Below, piece by piece: positions 18,517 to 27,165 of a stretch of DNA of 64,000 bases. Numbering within the stretch: the stretch's first letter is position 1; each line of letters opens with the position of its first letter. Position numbers and translations under genes: made by a program. The stretch is from contig CATZPY010000002.1 of the NCBI GenBank assembly GCA_958422985.1, positions 1 to 64,000 on the forward strand, written 5' to 3'. Below the pieces are notes generated by a model. That model did no database searches. It worked only from the letters and a program-made list of their open reading frames with translations, and was not told the origin of the DNA. This DNA is from an uncultured Clostridium sp. Its GTDB lineage: Bacteria; Bacillota; Clostridia; TANB77; CAG-508.

Positions 18517-19074
18517 ATGTACTTAATTGTAGGACTAGGAAATCCAGAAAATGAATATGCAAATACGAGGCATAATATGGGGTTTGATGCAATAAACCAT
18601 TTAAGCAAAAGACTTAATATAAATGTTAACAAAGAAAAATTTAAAGGAATATATGGTGATACAATATTAAATGGCGAAAAAGTAATATTACTAAAGCCAC
18701 AAACATATATGAATTTAAGTGGAGAGTCTATTATACAATTTAAACAATTTTATAAAATTCCACCTGAAAATATTATCGTAATATATGATGATATAGATGT
18801 AGATGTAGGAAAGATAAAAATTAGAAAAAAAGGTGGTCCAGGCTCACATAATGGAATGAAGTCAGTTGTAAAAGAGTTGCAATCTGAAGACTTTCCTCGT
18901 ATAAGAGTAGGAATAGGAAAACCTATACTTAAAGAGATGATGATAGGTTATGTATTAGAAAAATTAAATGGAAATGAACGAGAAATATTAGAAGAGTCAA
19001 CAAAACTAGCTTCAAATGCTGTATATGATATTATAACTTGTGGTATAGATAAAGCAATGAATATGTACAACTAA
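18517..19074 (+). CDS. pth: Peptidyl-tRNA hydrolase
   Basis: Pth frees tRNA from prematurely released peptidyl-tRNA in the cytoplasm. All signature motifs are present in the 185-residue protein: GLGNPENEYANTRHNMGF with the catalytic His, LLKPQTYMNLSGES, VIYDDIDVDVGKIKIR and GGPGSHNGMKSV. The ribosome site AGGAGG precedes ATG 18517. A TTGACA at 18399-18404 lies upstream, but no convincing -10 fits. RNase G follows after 130 nt. Confidence 0.96.
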   Translation: MYLIVGLGNPENEYANTRHNMGFDAINHLSKRLNINVNKEKFKGIYGDTILNGEKVILLKPQTYMNLSGESIIQFKQFYKIPPENIIVIYDDIDVDVGKIKIRKKGGPGSHNGMKSVVKELQSEDFPRIRVGIGKPILKEMMIGYVLEKLNGNEREILEESTKLASNAVYDIITCGIDKAMNMYN

Positions 19075-19204
19075 AGTAATTGCTACAATACACTGTTTAG
19101 TACAGTATATAAAGATAGAAAAAGTATAATTAAATATTAGACAGCAAGAGCCTTTAAAAGCTTTAATATATAAATCTATTCAGATATAATTAGAAAGGGA
19201 AAAT

Positions 19205-20335
19205 ATGCAAGAGTTAAGAATAAAAGTTGATGCGAATGAAAAAACTGTAATATTACTAAATGATTATAAAATAGTAGAACAATATACAATAGATAAAGAA
19301 AATATAGAAGGAAATATATATTTAGGAGTAATAAAAAATATAGTTCCAGGCTTAAAGGCAACTTTTGTAGATATTGGGAAAAGTAAAAATGCTTTTATTC
19401 ACTTCGAAGATTTAGGGAAAACAAAAGATGAGATAAAACTTAATGAAACAATACTAGTTCAAGTTCAAAAAAATGCTGTAAAGCAAAAAGGTGCGAAACT
19501 TACTAGTAATATAAAATTAATTGGAAGGCAAATCGTTTTAATGCCTAAAACAGATTTTATAAGTGTATCTAGAAAAATAGAAGATGAGCAAAAAAGAGAA
19601 AAATTAAAAGAAATAGTAAAAAAATATTTACCCCAAAATTGTGGTGCAATTATAAGAACAAACTGTACTTTGGCAACAGAAGAAGAAATTAAACAAGATA
19701 TAAAAATACTAATTAAAAGATGGGAAAATATAAAAAATATTGCAAAGCAAAAGATTAAAAATGTACCATGCATAATAGAAGAAGAAAGTAGCGTTGTAAA
19801 ATCTTTAATATTATCTACAGTAGATTCAAAAATGAACACAATTATAACAAATAATGAAGAATATAATAAGGAAATATTAAACTTTTTAAAAATGCACAAC
19901 TTAGAAAGTAGAATAAAATTAGAATATGAAAATAATGTATTTGAAAAATACACAATAGAAAAAGAATTGCAAAACTTAAAAGATAATAAAATTTGGTTAA
20001 ATTGTGGTGGACAAATTGTTATAGACAAAACAGAAGCATTAACAGCAATAGATGTCAATTCTGGTAAGTGTATAGGAAAAAATAATTTAGAAGAAACTAT
20101 TTTAAAAGTAAATATAGAAGCAGGAAAAGAAATTGCAAATCAAATAAGATTAAGAGATATAGGTGGAATAATAATAGTAGACTTTATAGATATGGAAAAA
20201 GATGCAAGTAAACAAAAACTGCTAAATTGCATAGAAGAAGAAACAAAAAAAGACAGATCAAAAGTGCAGATAGAAGGGTTTTCAAAGCTAAATTTATTGG
20301 AACTTACACGTAAACAACTTTATGGAAAAGAATAA
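19205..20335 (+). CDS. rng: Ribonuclease G/E family protein, short form without zinc-link
   Basis: An endoribonuclease of the RNase E/G family, which cuts single-stranded AU-rich RNA. An S1-like RNA-binding region is at about residues 36-110 (GNIYLGVIKNIVPGLKATFV). The two catalytic Asp are Asp283 (TAIDVNSG) and Asp326 (IIIVDFIDM), 43 residues apart as in E. coli RNase E (Asp303, Asp346). The protein stops at ELTRKQLYGKE (376 aa), just before the place of the CPxCxG zinc-link and small domain that hold the tetramer in the E. coli enzyme. The ending looks natural: stop codon, then repeat R1 at once. Start ATG 19205 follows AAAGGG. Confidence 0.9.
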   Translation: MQELRIKVDANEKTVILLNDYKIVEQYTIDKENIEGNIYLGVIKNIVPGLKATFVDIGKSKNAFIHFEDLGKTKDEIKLNETILVQVQKNAVKQKGAKLTSNIKLIGRQIVLMPKTDFISVSRKIEDEQKREKLKEIVKKYLPQNCGAIIRTNCTLATEEEIKQDIKILIKRWENIKNIAKQKIKNVPCIIEEESSVVKSLILSTVDSKMNTIITNNEEYNKEILNFLKMHNLESRIKLEYENNVFEKYTIEKELQNLKDNKIWLNCGGQIVIDKTEALTAIDVNSGKCIGKNNLEETILKVNIEAGKEIANQIRLRDIGGIIIVDFIDMEKDASKQKLLNCIEEETKKDRSKVQIEGFSKLNLLELTRKQLYGKE

Positions 20336-20370
20336 ATCGGGATTTGGGGATGGTCCTATTTTTCCCGGTT
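20336..20370. repeat. Dispersed repeat R1, copy C
   Basis: ATCGGGATT, GGGGATGGTCCT and TTCCCGGTT, directly abutting the rng stop codon. Confidence 0.75.
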
Positions 20371-20407
20371 ACACATATAAAAGATGAAATATAGTTAAAA
20401 AAATATA

Positions 20408-20442
20408 AACGGGATTTTAAGGACCGCCACTCGATCTCGTTT
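20408..20442. repeat. Dispersed repeat R1, copy D (decayed)
   Basis: AACGGGATT is kept, followed by AAGGACCGCC and a diverged right arm ATCTCGTTT. It lies 38 nt after copy C and just before rimO, so two copies sit in one gap. Confidence 0.6.
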
Positions 20443-20464
20443 GTGTATATGGAAGGAGCATAAT

Positions 20465-21826
20465 ATGAAAGTAGGTTTTGTATCGTTAGGATGTTCTAAG
20501 AATTTAATAGATACCGAAATAGCTATTGGTATACTTAAAGAACATGGAATGGAGATTGTAAGCCATCCCGAAGATGCTGAAATGATTGTAGTAAATACTT
20601 GTGGTTTTATAGATCCTGCAAAGGAAGAAGCTATAAATACTATTTTGGAAATGGCTGAATATAAAAAAGGAAAATGCAAGTATTTGGTTGCTATGGGTTG
20701 CTTAGTTCAAAGATATACAGATGATTTAAAAAAAGCGTTACCAGAAGTAGATTTGTGGATAAGATTAGAAAATTATGAAGATTTTTATTCTAATATAGAA
20801 AGTTTATTAAATAATAATATTAATAATACAGAAAAATATGGTGAGCTTATAAATTATCCAAAGAATCCTTTTCCATTACCTAGTAAAGAAGAATTTTTGG
20901 GTAGAGAAATTTCTACTGGTGAAAACTTTGCGTATTTAAAAATAGGAGAAGGCTGTAGTAATAGGTGTACTTATTGTGCAATTCCTTTTATTAGAGGGCC
21001 ATTTATAAGTAGACCAGAAGAAGATATAATAGAAGAAGCAAAATTATTAGCACAAAAAGGAATAAAAGAATTAGTGGTTATAGCGCAAGACACTACTAAA
21101 TATGGTTTAGACTTATATAATAAGCCAATGCTTGCAGATCTTTTAAGAAAGCTTTGTAAGATAGAAGGAATAGAATGGATTAGATTTTTATATTCTTACC
21201 CAGAAGGGATTGATAACGACTTAATACAAGTTGTTAAAGAGGAAGATAAGATTTGTAAATATTTTGATATTCCAATACAACATATTTCTAATACTGTTTT
21301 AAAAAGAATGAATAGGAAAACTAGTAAAGAAAATATACAAAATGTTATTAGTAAAATAAGAGAGAACATTCCAAATGCAATAATTAGAACAACAGTTATG
21401 GTTGGCTTCCCAGGTGAAACAAAAGAAGATTTTAATGAACTTTATGATTTTGTAAAAAGTGTAAAATTTGAAAATTTAGGTGCATTTACATATTCTAAAG
21501 AAGAGGGAACACCTGCAAGTAGACTAAAAGACCAGGTTCACCCAATGACCAAAAAATCTAGGTATAACCAAATAATGCAGTTGCAACAACAAATATCTAA
21601 AGAAAACTTAACTAAACTGCAAGGAAAAGTAATTAAAGTATTAGTAGAAGATAAAACTTTTGACGAAAAGTACTATGTTGGAAGAAGTGAAACACAAGTT
21701 CCAGATATAGATGGAATGATTTATATAAAAAATGATGAAGAACTTAAAATAGGAAGTTTTGTAAATTGCAAAGTTATAGATACAAGAGAATATGATTTAA
21801 TTGCAGAAATTTTAAAGAAAGATTAA
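20465..21826 (+). CDS. rimO: Ribosomal protein S12 methylthiotransferase RimO
   Basis: A radical-SAM enzyme that adds a methylthio group to an aspartate of ribosomal protein S12. The UPF0004 domain starts with VGFVSLGCSKNLIDTE, the RimO signature that separates it from MiaB. The radical-SAM cluster is CSNRCTYCAIP (CxxxCxxC), followed by VMVGFPGETKEDF and a C-terminal TRAM domain (about 385-453). I choose ATG 20465 (MKVGFVS) because AAGGAG lies 6 nt upstream. Length 453 aa is normal. Confidence 0.95.
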   Translation: MKVGFVSLGCSKNLIDTEIAIGILKEHGMEIVSHPEDAEMIVVNTCGFIDPAKEEAINTILEMAEYKKGKCKYLVAMGCLVQRYTDDLKKALPEVDLWIRLENYEDFYSNIESLLNNNINNTEKYGELINYPKNPFPLPSKEEFLGREISTGENFAYLKIGEGCSNRCTYCAIPFIRGPFISRPEEDIIEEAKLLAQKGIKELVVIAQDTTKYGLDLYNKPMLADLLRKLCKIEGIEWIRFLYSYPEGIDNDLIQVVKEEDKICKYFDIPIQHISNTVLKRMNRKTSKENIQNVISKIRENIPNAIIRTTVMVGFPGETKEDFNELYDFVKSVKFENLGAFTYSKEEGTPASRLKDQVHPMTKKSRYNQIMQLQQQISKENLTKLQGKVIKVLVEDKTFDEKYYVGRSETQVPDIDGMIYIKNDEELKIGSFVNCKVIDTREYDLIAEILKKD

Positions 21827-21859
21827 CTATACTATTAGCAAGAAAATTATAACAAAAAG

Positions 21860-21922
21860 AATAAGCGAACCTTAGATTTTCTTAGAATTTACATTTGTTA
21901 GAAAATCTTAGGTTCGCTTATT
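21860..21922. repeat. Dispersed repeat R2, copy b (best conserved); likely terminator of rubrerythrin
   Basis: Long inverted arms: AATAAGCGAACCT with TAGATTTTCT on the left, mirrored by AGAAAATCTT and AGGTTCGCTTATT on the right, with one mismatch over more than 20 bp. On the - strand the hairpin is followed by a T-rich run, so it probably also ends the rubrerythrin transcript. Confidence 0.8.
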
Positions 21923-21932
21923 TAAAATAATA

Positions 21933-22466
21933 TTAATAATTTTCTGCGTTTATTTCGAAGAATGATTGAGGATGATTACAAACAGGGCAAACTTGTGGAG
22001 CTTCTGTTCCAACAATTATATGACCACAGTTTCTACATTTCCATATAACAATGCTTCCTTTTTTGAATACTTCACCGTCTTTAATATTTTCTAAAAGTTT
22101 TCTATATCTTTCTTCATGGTGTTTTTCGACTTCTCCTATTGCTCTAAATTTTGCAGCAATTTCTTTAAATCCTTCTTCTTCAGCTTCTTCTGCGAATTTT
22201 TTATACATATCTGTCCATTCATAATTTTCGCCAGCAGCAGCATCTGCTAGATTTTGCATTGTATCTCCAATTCCATTTAAATATTTAAAATGAATTTTGG
22301 CATGTTCTTTTTCATTATCTGCTGTTTCTAAAAATAATGCAGCAATTTGTTCATATCCTTCTTTTTTTGCAACACTTGCAAAATATGTATATTTATTTCT
22401 TGCTTCAGATTCACCTGCGAATGCAGCTTTTAAATTAGCTTCTGTTTTTGATCCTTTTAAGTCCAT
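21933..22466 (-). CDS. rbr: Rubrerythrin
   Basis: A non-heme di-iron peroxidase that protects anaerobes from hydrogen peroxide using electrons from rubredoxin or NADH. The four-helix domain (residues 1-135) has the Glu/His ligands in ESEARNKYTYF, DNEKEHAKIHF and EKHHEERYRK. The C-terminal rubredoxin-like domain has CRNCG and CPVC (about 144-163). The 177-residue length is normal. AGGAGG lies upstream of the ATG, and a good promoter is at 22499-22527. It ends 11 nt from the R2 hairpin. The gene supports an anaerobic lifestyle. Confidence 0.97.
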   Translation of the reverse strand: MDLKGSKTEANLKAAFAGESEARNKYTYFASVAKKEGYEQIAALFLETADNEKEHAKIHFKYLNGIGDTMQNLADAAAGENYEWTDMYKKFAEEAEEEGFKEIAAKFRAIGEVEKHHEERYRKLLENIKDGEVFKKGSIVIWKCRNCGHIIVGTEAPQVCPVCNHPQSFFEINAENY

Positions 22467-22498
22467 AATTTACCTCCTATTATTTAACTTGTGACTAT

Positions 22499-22527
22499 AT
22501 AATATATCAAAAAAATAGGCAAGTCAA
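22499..22527 (-). promoter_or_regulatory. Promoter of rubrerythrin
   Basis: On the - strand: TTGACT (22522-22527), 17 bp, TATTAT (22499-22504). Confidence 0.75.
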
Positions 22528-22598
22528 GAAAAGAAATTTAGTGAAAATGTCAGAAAAACTGTAAGACAGATACTGGGGCAATATTACCATAAAAAATA

Positions 22599-22627
22599 TT
22601 GTTAAATAAGTCATTTAATAATATAAT
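22599..22627 (+). promoter_or_regulatory. Promoter of the gene at 22657
   Basis: TTGTTA (22599-22604), 17 bp, TATAAT (22622-22627). Confidence 0.6.
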
Positions 22628-22656
22628 ATTATAAAGTTACTATATGGGGGGATAAA

Positions 22657-23163
22657 ATGACTAATTTGCAAAAGACGAAACAAGCATATGCAGAAATAGA
22701 TGCTTTTATAGAAATTTTACCAGAAGACAAAAAAAGAAAAATTCCAAAAAATATGAAAGAATTTTTTAAAGAACAAAAAGATAAAGAATACAAAAAAAAA
22801 ATAGATATTAATATACCAGTAGAAGAGCAAAATTTAAAAGAAGAAACATTGGCATTAATAGCATTACTATATATAAAATATATTTGTGAAGATGAAGAAG
22901 AAAAGAAAAATTTAGAAAAAATATATGCAGAAAATGAAAGTAGATATAGGAAAGAAATAAAAGAGAAATATAGTGTAGAAAAAGTAATGCAAAAGCGAAA
23001 TGAAGATTATAATAAATATAAAACTAAAGAAAATTTAGAAGAAAGACAAAGTAATACAAACAAACAAATAAGCGAAAAATTTTTAGTGGAATACAAAGAG
23101 CCTATATTAAAAAGGATTATAAATAAAATAAAAAGCTTCCTAAAAATAGGAAACTTTAAATGA
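22657..23163 (+). CDS. Hypothetical charged protein
   Basis: 168 residues, strongly charged and helical, with no membrane segment. The N-terminal part (AYAEIDAFIEILPEDKKRKI) and a hydrophobic helix ETLALIALLYIKYI are the most distinctive parts; the tail is Lys-rich. I recall similar unnamed proteins in Clostridia but cannot assign a function. The ribosome site is GGGGGG before ATG 22657, with its own promoter. It converges on feoB with a 42-nt gap that shows only a short ATAATATTAT palindrome. Confidence 0.75.
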   Translation: MTNLQKTKQAYAEIDAFIEILPEDKKRKIPKNMKEFFKEQKDKEYKKKIDINIPVEEQNLKEETLALIALLYIKYICEDEEEKKNLEKIYAENESRYRKEIKEKYSVEKVMQKRNEDYNKYKTKENLEERQSNTNKQISEKFLVEYKEPILKRIINKIKSFLKIGNFK

Positions 23164-23205
23164 TAATATTATAAGCTAATGCAAACATTATATACCAGCA
23201 ATATT

Positions 23206-25269
23206 TTAAATAATAATATTATAAATGCTAGTAGTTATAAAACATATAAAAATTCCACATAAAGTTGGTAACAAGAAAGAAACAAAGGTCCATTTTAAAC
23301 TTTTGGTTTCTTTTTTTATTGTTAGTAATGTAGTACCACATGGAAAATGTAGCAAGGTAAAAATCATTACATTAATTGCAGTAAGCAAATTCCAACCATT
23401 TTCCACTAAAATATTTCCAATAACACTAATGTTTTCTATGTCTAATAATTGTTTATTTCCTAAATATCCCATTAAAATTATTGGCAATACTATTTCATTA
23501 GCGGGAATACCTAGAATAAAACCAGCTAAAATATATCCATCTAAGCCAATTAATTGTGCAAAAGGATTTAAAGAATTTGCAATAAAATCTAAAACAGATA
23601 TATTACCTATGTTTATATTAGAAAATAACCATATTACGATTCCAGCTGGAGCAGCTACAGCAATAGCTTTACCAAGGATAAATAAAGTTCTATCTAATAA
23701 TGAACGAACTAATATCTTACCAATTTGTGGGGATCTATAAGGTGGTAACTCTAAGGTAAAGGAAGAGGGTAAACCTTTTAGAACAGTTTTAGATAGCATT
23801 TTAGATATTAATAAAGTTAACAAAATTCCTAGTAAAACAACTAACATAACAGCAATGGCGGCAACAAATCCAGATAAAATTCCAGCTATAGAACCAGAAA
23901 AAAATATTGTTGCGACAGTTATTAAAAAAGGAAATCTTCCGTTACAGGGAACAAAGCAATTTGTAAGAATTGCAATCAATTTTTCTCTTGGAGAATTTAT
24001 TATTCTTGTTCCAACAACAGCTGCTGCGTTGCAACCAAATCCCATACACATTGTAAGAGCCTGTTTTCCAGATGTACATGCACATTTAAAACATCTGTCT
24101 AAATTAAAAGCAATTCTAGGTAAAAATCCTAAATCTTCTAATATAGTAAATAAAGGAAAAAATATTGCCATTGGTGGTAACATAACCGATATTACCCATG
24201 TAACAGTTTGATATACTCCATCTACTATAATACTTGTAAGCCATTCTGGGGAGTTAATATATTCAAAGCAAATTAGTAATTTTCCTTTTAAAATTTCGAA
24301 AAAGTTTGAAAGCATTTGTGAAGGGTAATTGGCACCTACTATAGTAATCCAAAACAATAAACACAGGAATAGCAACATAATGGGTATTCCGAATTTTTTA
24401 GAAGTAAGAATTTTATCAATTTTGATTGTTTTTTTTGCATAATTAATATCTTTGTATGTACAAACTTTTTTTGTAATATATTCACATTGCTTTAAAATGC
24501 TATTAAGAAGAGAAGTTTCTATGTTTTCACTTGTAATGTCATTTCGAGCAAGTAAACATGTAATTTCAGATAATTTGGAATTTATTTTTGCGGTATTTAG
24601 ATTGATATTGAAATTTTTAGAAATAGAGTTAATTAAATCAGTATTGTTACATATCAATTTTAAGGCAATCCACCTAGAAATATATGTAGGAGATTTAATT
24701 TGTGGAATAAGCAAACTTACACTATTTTCTATACATGGTAAATATGTAACACAATTTGGATTATAAGAAGCTTTATTTAAGCACATATTAAGTATTTCGT
24801 TTTTTAAATTGATTAATGTTTTTTTCTTTTTACCAATTGTACCAACAACAGGTACACCTAGTAAAGAAGAAAGTAGTTTTAAATTTATATTTATACCTTT
24901 CTTTTTAGCTTCATCTAATAAGTTCACACACACAATTATATTATTAGTGACTTCCATTATTTGAAATACTAAATTTAGATTTCTTTCTAAAGAAGTTGCA
25001 TCAACCACGATTACTACAGCATCTAAATGTTCGAAACATATAAAATTTCTAGCTATTTCTTCTTCTTCAGAATTGGACATAAGAGAATAAGTACCAGGAA
25101 TGTCAACAACAGTGAAATTGCAGTTTTTAAATTTATAGAGTCCTTCGCAATTACCAACAGTTTTACCAGTCCAGTTACCAGTATGTTGGTTCATACCGGT
25201 TAAACTATTAAAAATAGTAGATTTCCCAACATTAGGATTTCCAACAAGAGCTAGTTTATAAGAAGACAT
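23206..25269 (-). CDS. feoB: Ferrous iron transporter FeoB
   Basis: The main Fe(II) importer of the inner membrane. The N-terminal G domain has G1 GNPNVGKST, switch region TGNWTGKTVG, G3 DIPGTYS and a G4-like VNLLDEAKKKG. It is followed by two Gate repeats with about nine membrane segments, including GFGCNAAAVVGTR and NCFVPCNGRFPF. The length of 687 aa is usual. The start ATG (25269) follows AAAGAGGTG. feoA lies 104 nt upstream on the same strand; the gap contains an odd GC-rich patch (25335-25364). Confidence 0.96.
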   Translation of the reverse strand: MSSYKLALVGNPNVGKSTIFNSLTGMNQHTGNWTGKTVGNCEGLYKFKNCNFTVVDIPGTYSLMSNSEEEEIARNFICFEHLDAVVIVVDATSLERNLNLVFQIMEVTNNIIVCVNLLDEAKKKGININLKLLSSLLGVPVVGTIGKKKKTLINLKNEILNMCLNKASYNPNCVTYLPCIENSVSLLIPQIKSPTYISRWIALKLICNNTDLINSISKNFNINLNTAKINSKLSEITCLLARNDITSENIETSLLNSILKQCEYITKKVCTYKDINYAKKTIKIDKILTSKKFGIPIMLLFLCLLFWITIVGANYPSQMLSNFFEILKGKLLICFEYINSPEWLTSIIVDGVYQTVTWVISVMLPPMAIFFPLFTILEDLGFLPRIAFNLDRCFKCACTSGKQALTMCMGFGCNAAAVVGTRIINSPREKLIAILTNCFVPCNGRFPFLITVATIFFSGSIAGILSGFVAAIAVMLVVLLGILLTLLISKMLSKTVLKGLPSSFTLELPPYRSPQIGKILVRSLLDRTLFILGKAIAVAAPAGIVIWLFSNINIGNISVLDFIANSLNPFAQLIGLDGYILAGFILGIPANEIVLPIILMGYLGNKQLLDIENISVIGNILVENGWNLLTAINVMIFTLLHFPCGTTLLTIKKETKSLKWTFVSFLLPTLCGIFICFITTSIYNIII

Positions 25270-25334
25270 AAAATCACCTCTTTATGTTATAATATGAAAA
25301 TGTAAAAATATGGTTACAAAAACTTCTGACATAA

Positions 25335-25364
25335 CGAATCCCGGGGAGCAGACCTCGAGCTTGG
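25335..25364. repeat. GC-rich patch in the feoA-feoB gap, possible decayed R1 element
   Basis: CCCGGGG and CCTCGAG stand out in an AT-rich gap. Read on the - strand it gives AGCTCGAGG, GCTCC and GGGATTCG, loosely like a decayed R1. The link to R1 is weak. Confidence 0.3.
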
Positions 25365-25373
25365 TAAATAGGT

Positions 25374-25604
25374 TTAGATTTCCACAAGAATGTTTTTTGT
25401 ATCTTCATTTCTAAGTGCAATTATTGTTCCTCTAATTAAATATGCTGTAGGGTCTTTAAAAGGACTCCTAAATACAGGGATTATATTAGAATTTTCTATA
25501 ATACCTAAATCTAGTAATCTTCTTTTTACATTATAATTGCAATTAATACTTATAATTTTAGCTTTTTTTCCTATTGGTAAATTACTTAGCAAGCAAGATT
25601 TCAT
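25374..25604 (-). CDS. feoA: FeoA family protein
   Basis: A small SH3-like cytoplasmic partner of FeoB. The 76-residue protein has the family pattern LLDLGIIENSNIIPVFRSPF and ends YLIRGTIIALRNEDTKNILV. I start it at the ATG at 25604 (MKSCLLS), because GGTGGTG lies 7-8 nt upstream; the ATG at 25619 would overlap that ribosome site. It is first in the feoAB operon and is divergent from dut. I looked for a Fur-like box in the 163-bp divergent gap and found none that is convincing. Confidence 0.88.
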   Translation of the reverse strand: MKSCLLSNLPIGKKAKIISINCNYNVKRRLLDLGIIENSNIIPVFRSPFKDPTAYLIRGTIIALRNEDTKNILVEI

Positions 25605-25708
25605 AGTAAACACCACCATTAAAATAATATAATATTATGATTAAAACAAAGTAAAATCATTTATAGTAAACATAATTTATACTGTATAATATGCAAAAAT
25701 AAAAGGTA

Positions 25709-25736
25709 TTGACAAATAAAAATAATAATATAAAAT
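25709..25736 (+). promoter_or_regulatory. Promoter of dut
   Basis: TTGACA (25709-25714), 16 bp, TAAAAT (25731-25736). Confidence 0.6.
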
Positions 25737-25767
25737 AAGAAAAAACAAAGAAAAAGGAGAGATAAAA

Positions 25768-26232
25768 ATGTCAAATAAAACAAGAGGATTTGAAGTTGCT
25801 AAAGGATTTGAAGATTGTAATATAAATATTCCTGTAAGAAAAACAAAATATTCAGCAGGGTATGATATGGAAGCTGCAGAAGATGTTATAGTACCAAGCT
25901 TTAAAAAAGGAGATAAACCAACTTTAGTAAAAACTGGTCTTAAAGCATATATGCAAGACGATGAAGTTTTAATGTTATATAATAGAAGTTCTAATCCAAA
26001 GAAAAAAGGATTAATATTAGCAAATAGTGTAGGAGTAGTAGATAAAGATTATTATGGAAATCCAGATAATGACGGAAATATCATGTTTGCATTTTACAAC
26101 ATTAAAGATGAAGATATAGAAATAAAAAAAGGTGAAGCAATAGGACAAGGAGTATTCCAAAAATATTTAGTAGTAGATGACGATATTGCAGAAGGAACAA
26201 GAGTAGGTGGATTTGGTTCTACAAATAAATAA
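25768..26232 (+). CDS. dut: dUTP diphosphatase family protein
   Basis: A trimeric dUTPase that removes dUTP and supplies dUMP for thymidylate. The five motifs are recognisable: AGYDMEA (1), NRSSNPKKKGLILANS (2), GVVDKDYYGN (3, with the catalytic Asp region), KKGEAIGQGVF (4) and the C-terminal arm RVGGFGSTNK (5). Length 154 aa. The ribosome site AAAGGAGA precedes ATG 25768. Sequences of this subtype occur both in Clostridia and in their phages, but no phage gene is nearby. Confidence 0.92.
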   Translation: MSNKTRGFEVAKGFEDCNINIPVRKTKYSAGYDMEAAEDVIVPSFKKGDKPTLVKTGLKAYMQDDEVLMLYNRSSNPKKKGLILANSVGVVDKDYYGNPDNDGNIMFAFYNIKDEDIEIKKGEAIGQGVFQKYLVVDDDIAEGTRVGGFGSTNK

Positions 26233-26366
26233 AAAATATAGCCATGATTTATTCAAAAAAAGCTGTAGAAAGTAACCAAAAATTTATTTTAAATAAACAT
26301 AAAAAAAGATATATCCTATAAATTCTAGTAATGCTAACGGTTACAACGGTTTTAGGACTTAAAAGC

Positions 26367-26400
26367 AATTACCAAAAGTTTTGACTTTTGGTAATTTTTG
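26367..26400 (+). terminator. Intrinsic terminator, overlapping the carD promoter
   Basis: Perfect 12-bp stem AATTACCAAAAG (26367-26378) and CTTTTGGTAATT (26385-26396), 6-nt loop, then T-rich. The -35 box of carD begins inside the loop. Confidence 0.75.
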
Positions 26401-26409
26401 TAGTATAAT
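26381..26409 (+). promoter_or_regulatory. Promoter of carD, embedded in a terminator hairpin
   Basis: TTGACT (26381-26386), 17 bp, TATAAT (26404-26409). The -35 spans the loop and right arm of the upstream hairpin. Confidence 0.8.
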
Positions 26410-26452
26410 AAATATGTTGATAATTGAATAGACATTGAAAGGAGTGACTTGC

Positions 26453-27049
26453 ATGTTTAATGTAGGCGATAAAATTGTTTACCCTATGCATGGGGCTGGT
26501 GTAATAGATGCAATAGAAGAAAAGGATATCTTAGGGGAGAAGCAAGCTTACTATATACTAAAGATGCCGGGAGAAGTTAAGGTAATGGTACCAACAGCTA
26601 AAGCAGAAGAAATAGGGGTAAGAAGCATTATAGATAAGAGCAGTGCCGAAAAAGTATTCAGAGTTTTAGAGTCAGACGAAACAGAAATGTCTATGAACTG
26701 GAACAAACGTTATAGAGATAATATGGATAAAATGAAAAGTGGAGATATTTATAAAATAGCAGATGTTGTAAGAAACCTAAGCTTTAAACAAAAGGAAAAA
26801 GGTTTATCTACAGGGGAAAAGAAAATGCTATCAAATGCTAAACAAATCTTAGTAAGTGAATTAGTTCTTACAGAACATGCTTCACAAGGCGAAATAGAAC
26901 AAATGGTAGAAAGTAAAATTTCAACATCATATGAAGAATATAAAATAGATGCAAATATATCTGCTTCAGACATAAGTAGCGACATAGTAAGTAAATTTAT
27001 ACCATTTAATTCAGACGAAATAGAAAATAAAAAAGTATCTAATAACTAA
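26453..27049 (+). CDS. CarD family transcription regulator
   Basis: CarD-type proteins bind the RNA polymerase beta subunit and steady open promoter complexes. The N-terminal RNAP-interaction domain starts FNVGDKIVYPMHGAG and ends near LILKMPGEVKVMVP; a helical DNA-binding domain follows (about 75-165) with RVLESDETEMSMNWNKRYR and SFKQKEKGLSTGEKKML. I choose ATG 26453 because GAAAGGAGTGA lies just upstream. The length of 198 aa is a little above the common 160-170 because of an acidic tail. It precedes dnaG-rpoD but has its own promoter and terminator. Confidence 0.9.
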   Translation: MFNVGDKIVYPMHGAGVIDAIEEKDILGEKQAYYILKMPGEVKVMVPTAKAEEIGVRSIIDKSSAEKVFRVLESDETEMSMNWNKRYRDNMDKMKSGDIYKIADVVRNLSFKQKEKGLSTGEKKMLSNAKQILVSELVLTEHASQGEIEQMVESKISTSYEEYKIDANISASDISSDIVSKFIPFNSDEIENKKVSNN

Positions 27050-27050
27050 C

Positions 27051-27087
27051 AAAAGAGAGAAAGTAAATTTCTTTCTTTTATTTTTTT
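27051..27087 (+). terminator. Intrinsic terminator of carD
   Basis: AAAAGAGAGAAA (27051-27062) pairs with TTTCTTTCTTTT (27068-27079) with one G-U, then a run of Ts. Confidence 0.7.
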
Positions 27088-27165
27088 GCTAAAAAATTTA
27101 TAAAACTATAGTTTTGTATACATAAAAGAAGGATTTATTGTTAAGTTGTCGAATATTAATTTATA

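Noticed and set aside
23225..23740. 171-codon open frame on the + strand
   Set aside because: Antisense shadow of feoB; no motif, and feoB is certain.
25605..25767. Fur box in the feoA/dut divergent gap
   Set aside because: Only generic AT-rich partial dyads; none fits a 19-bp Fur-type palindrome well.
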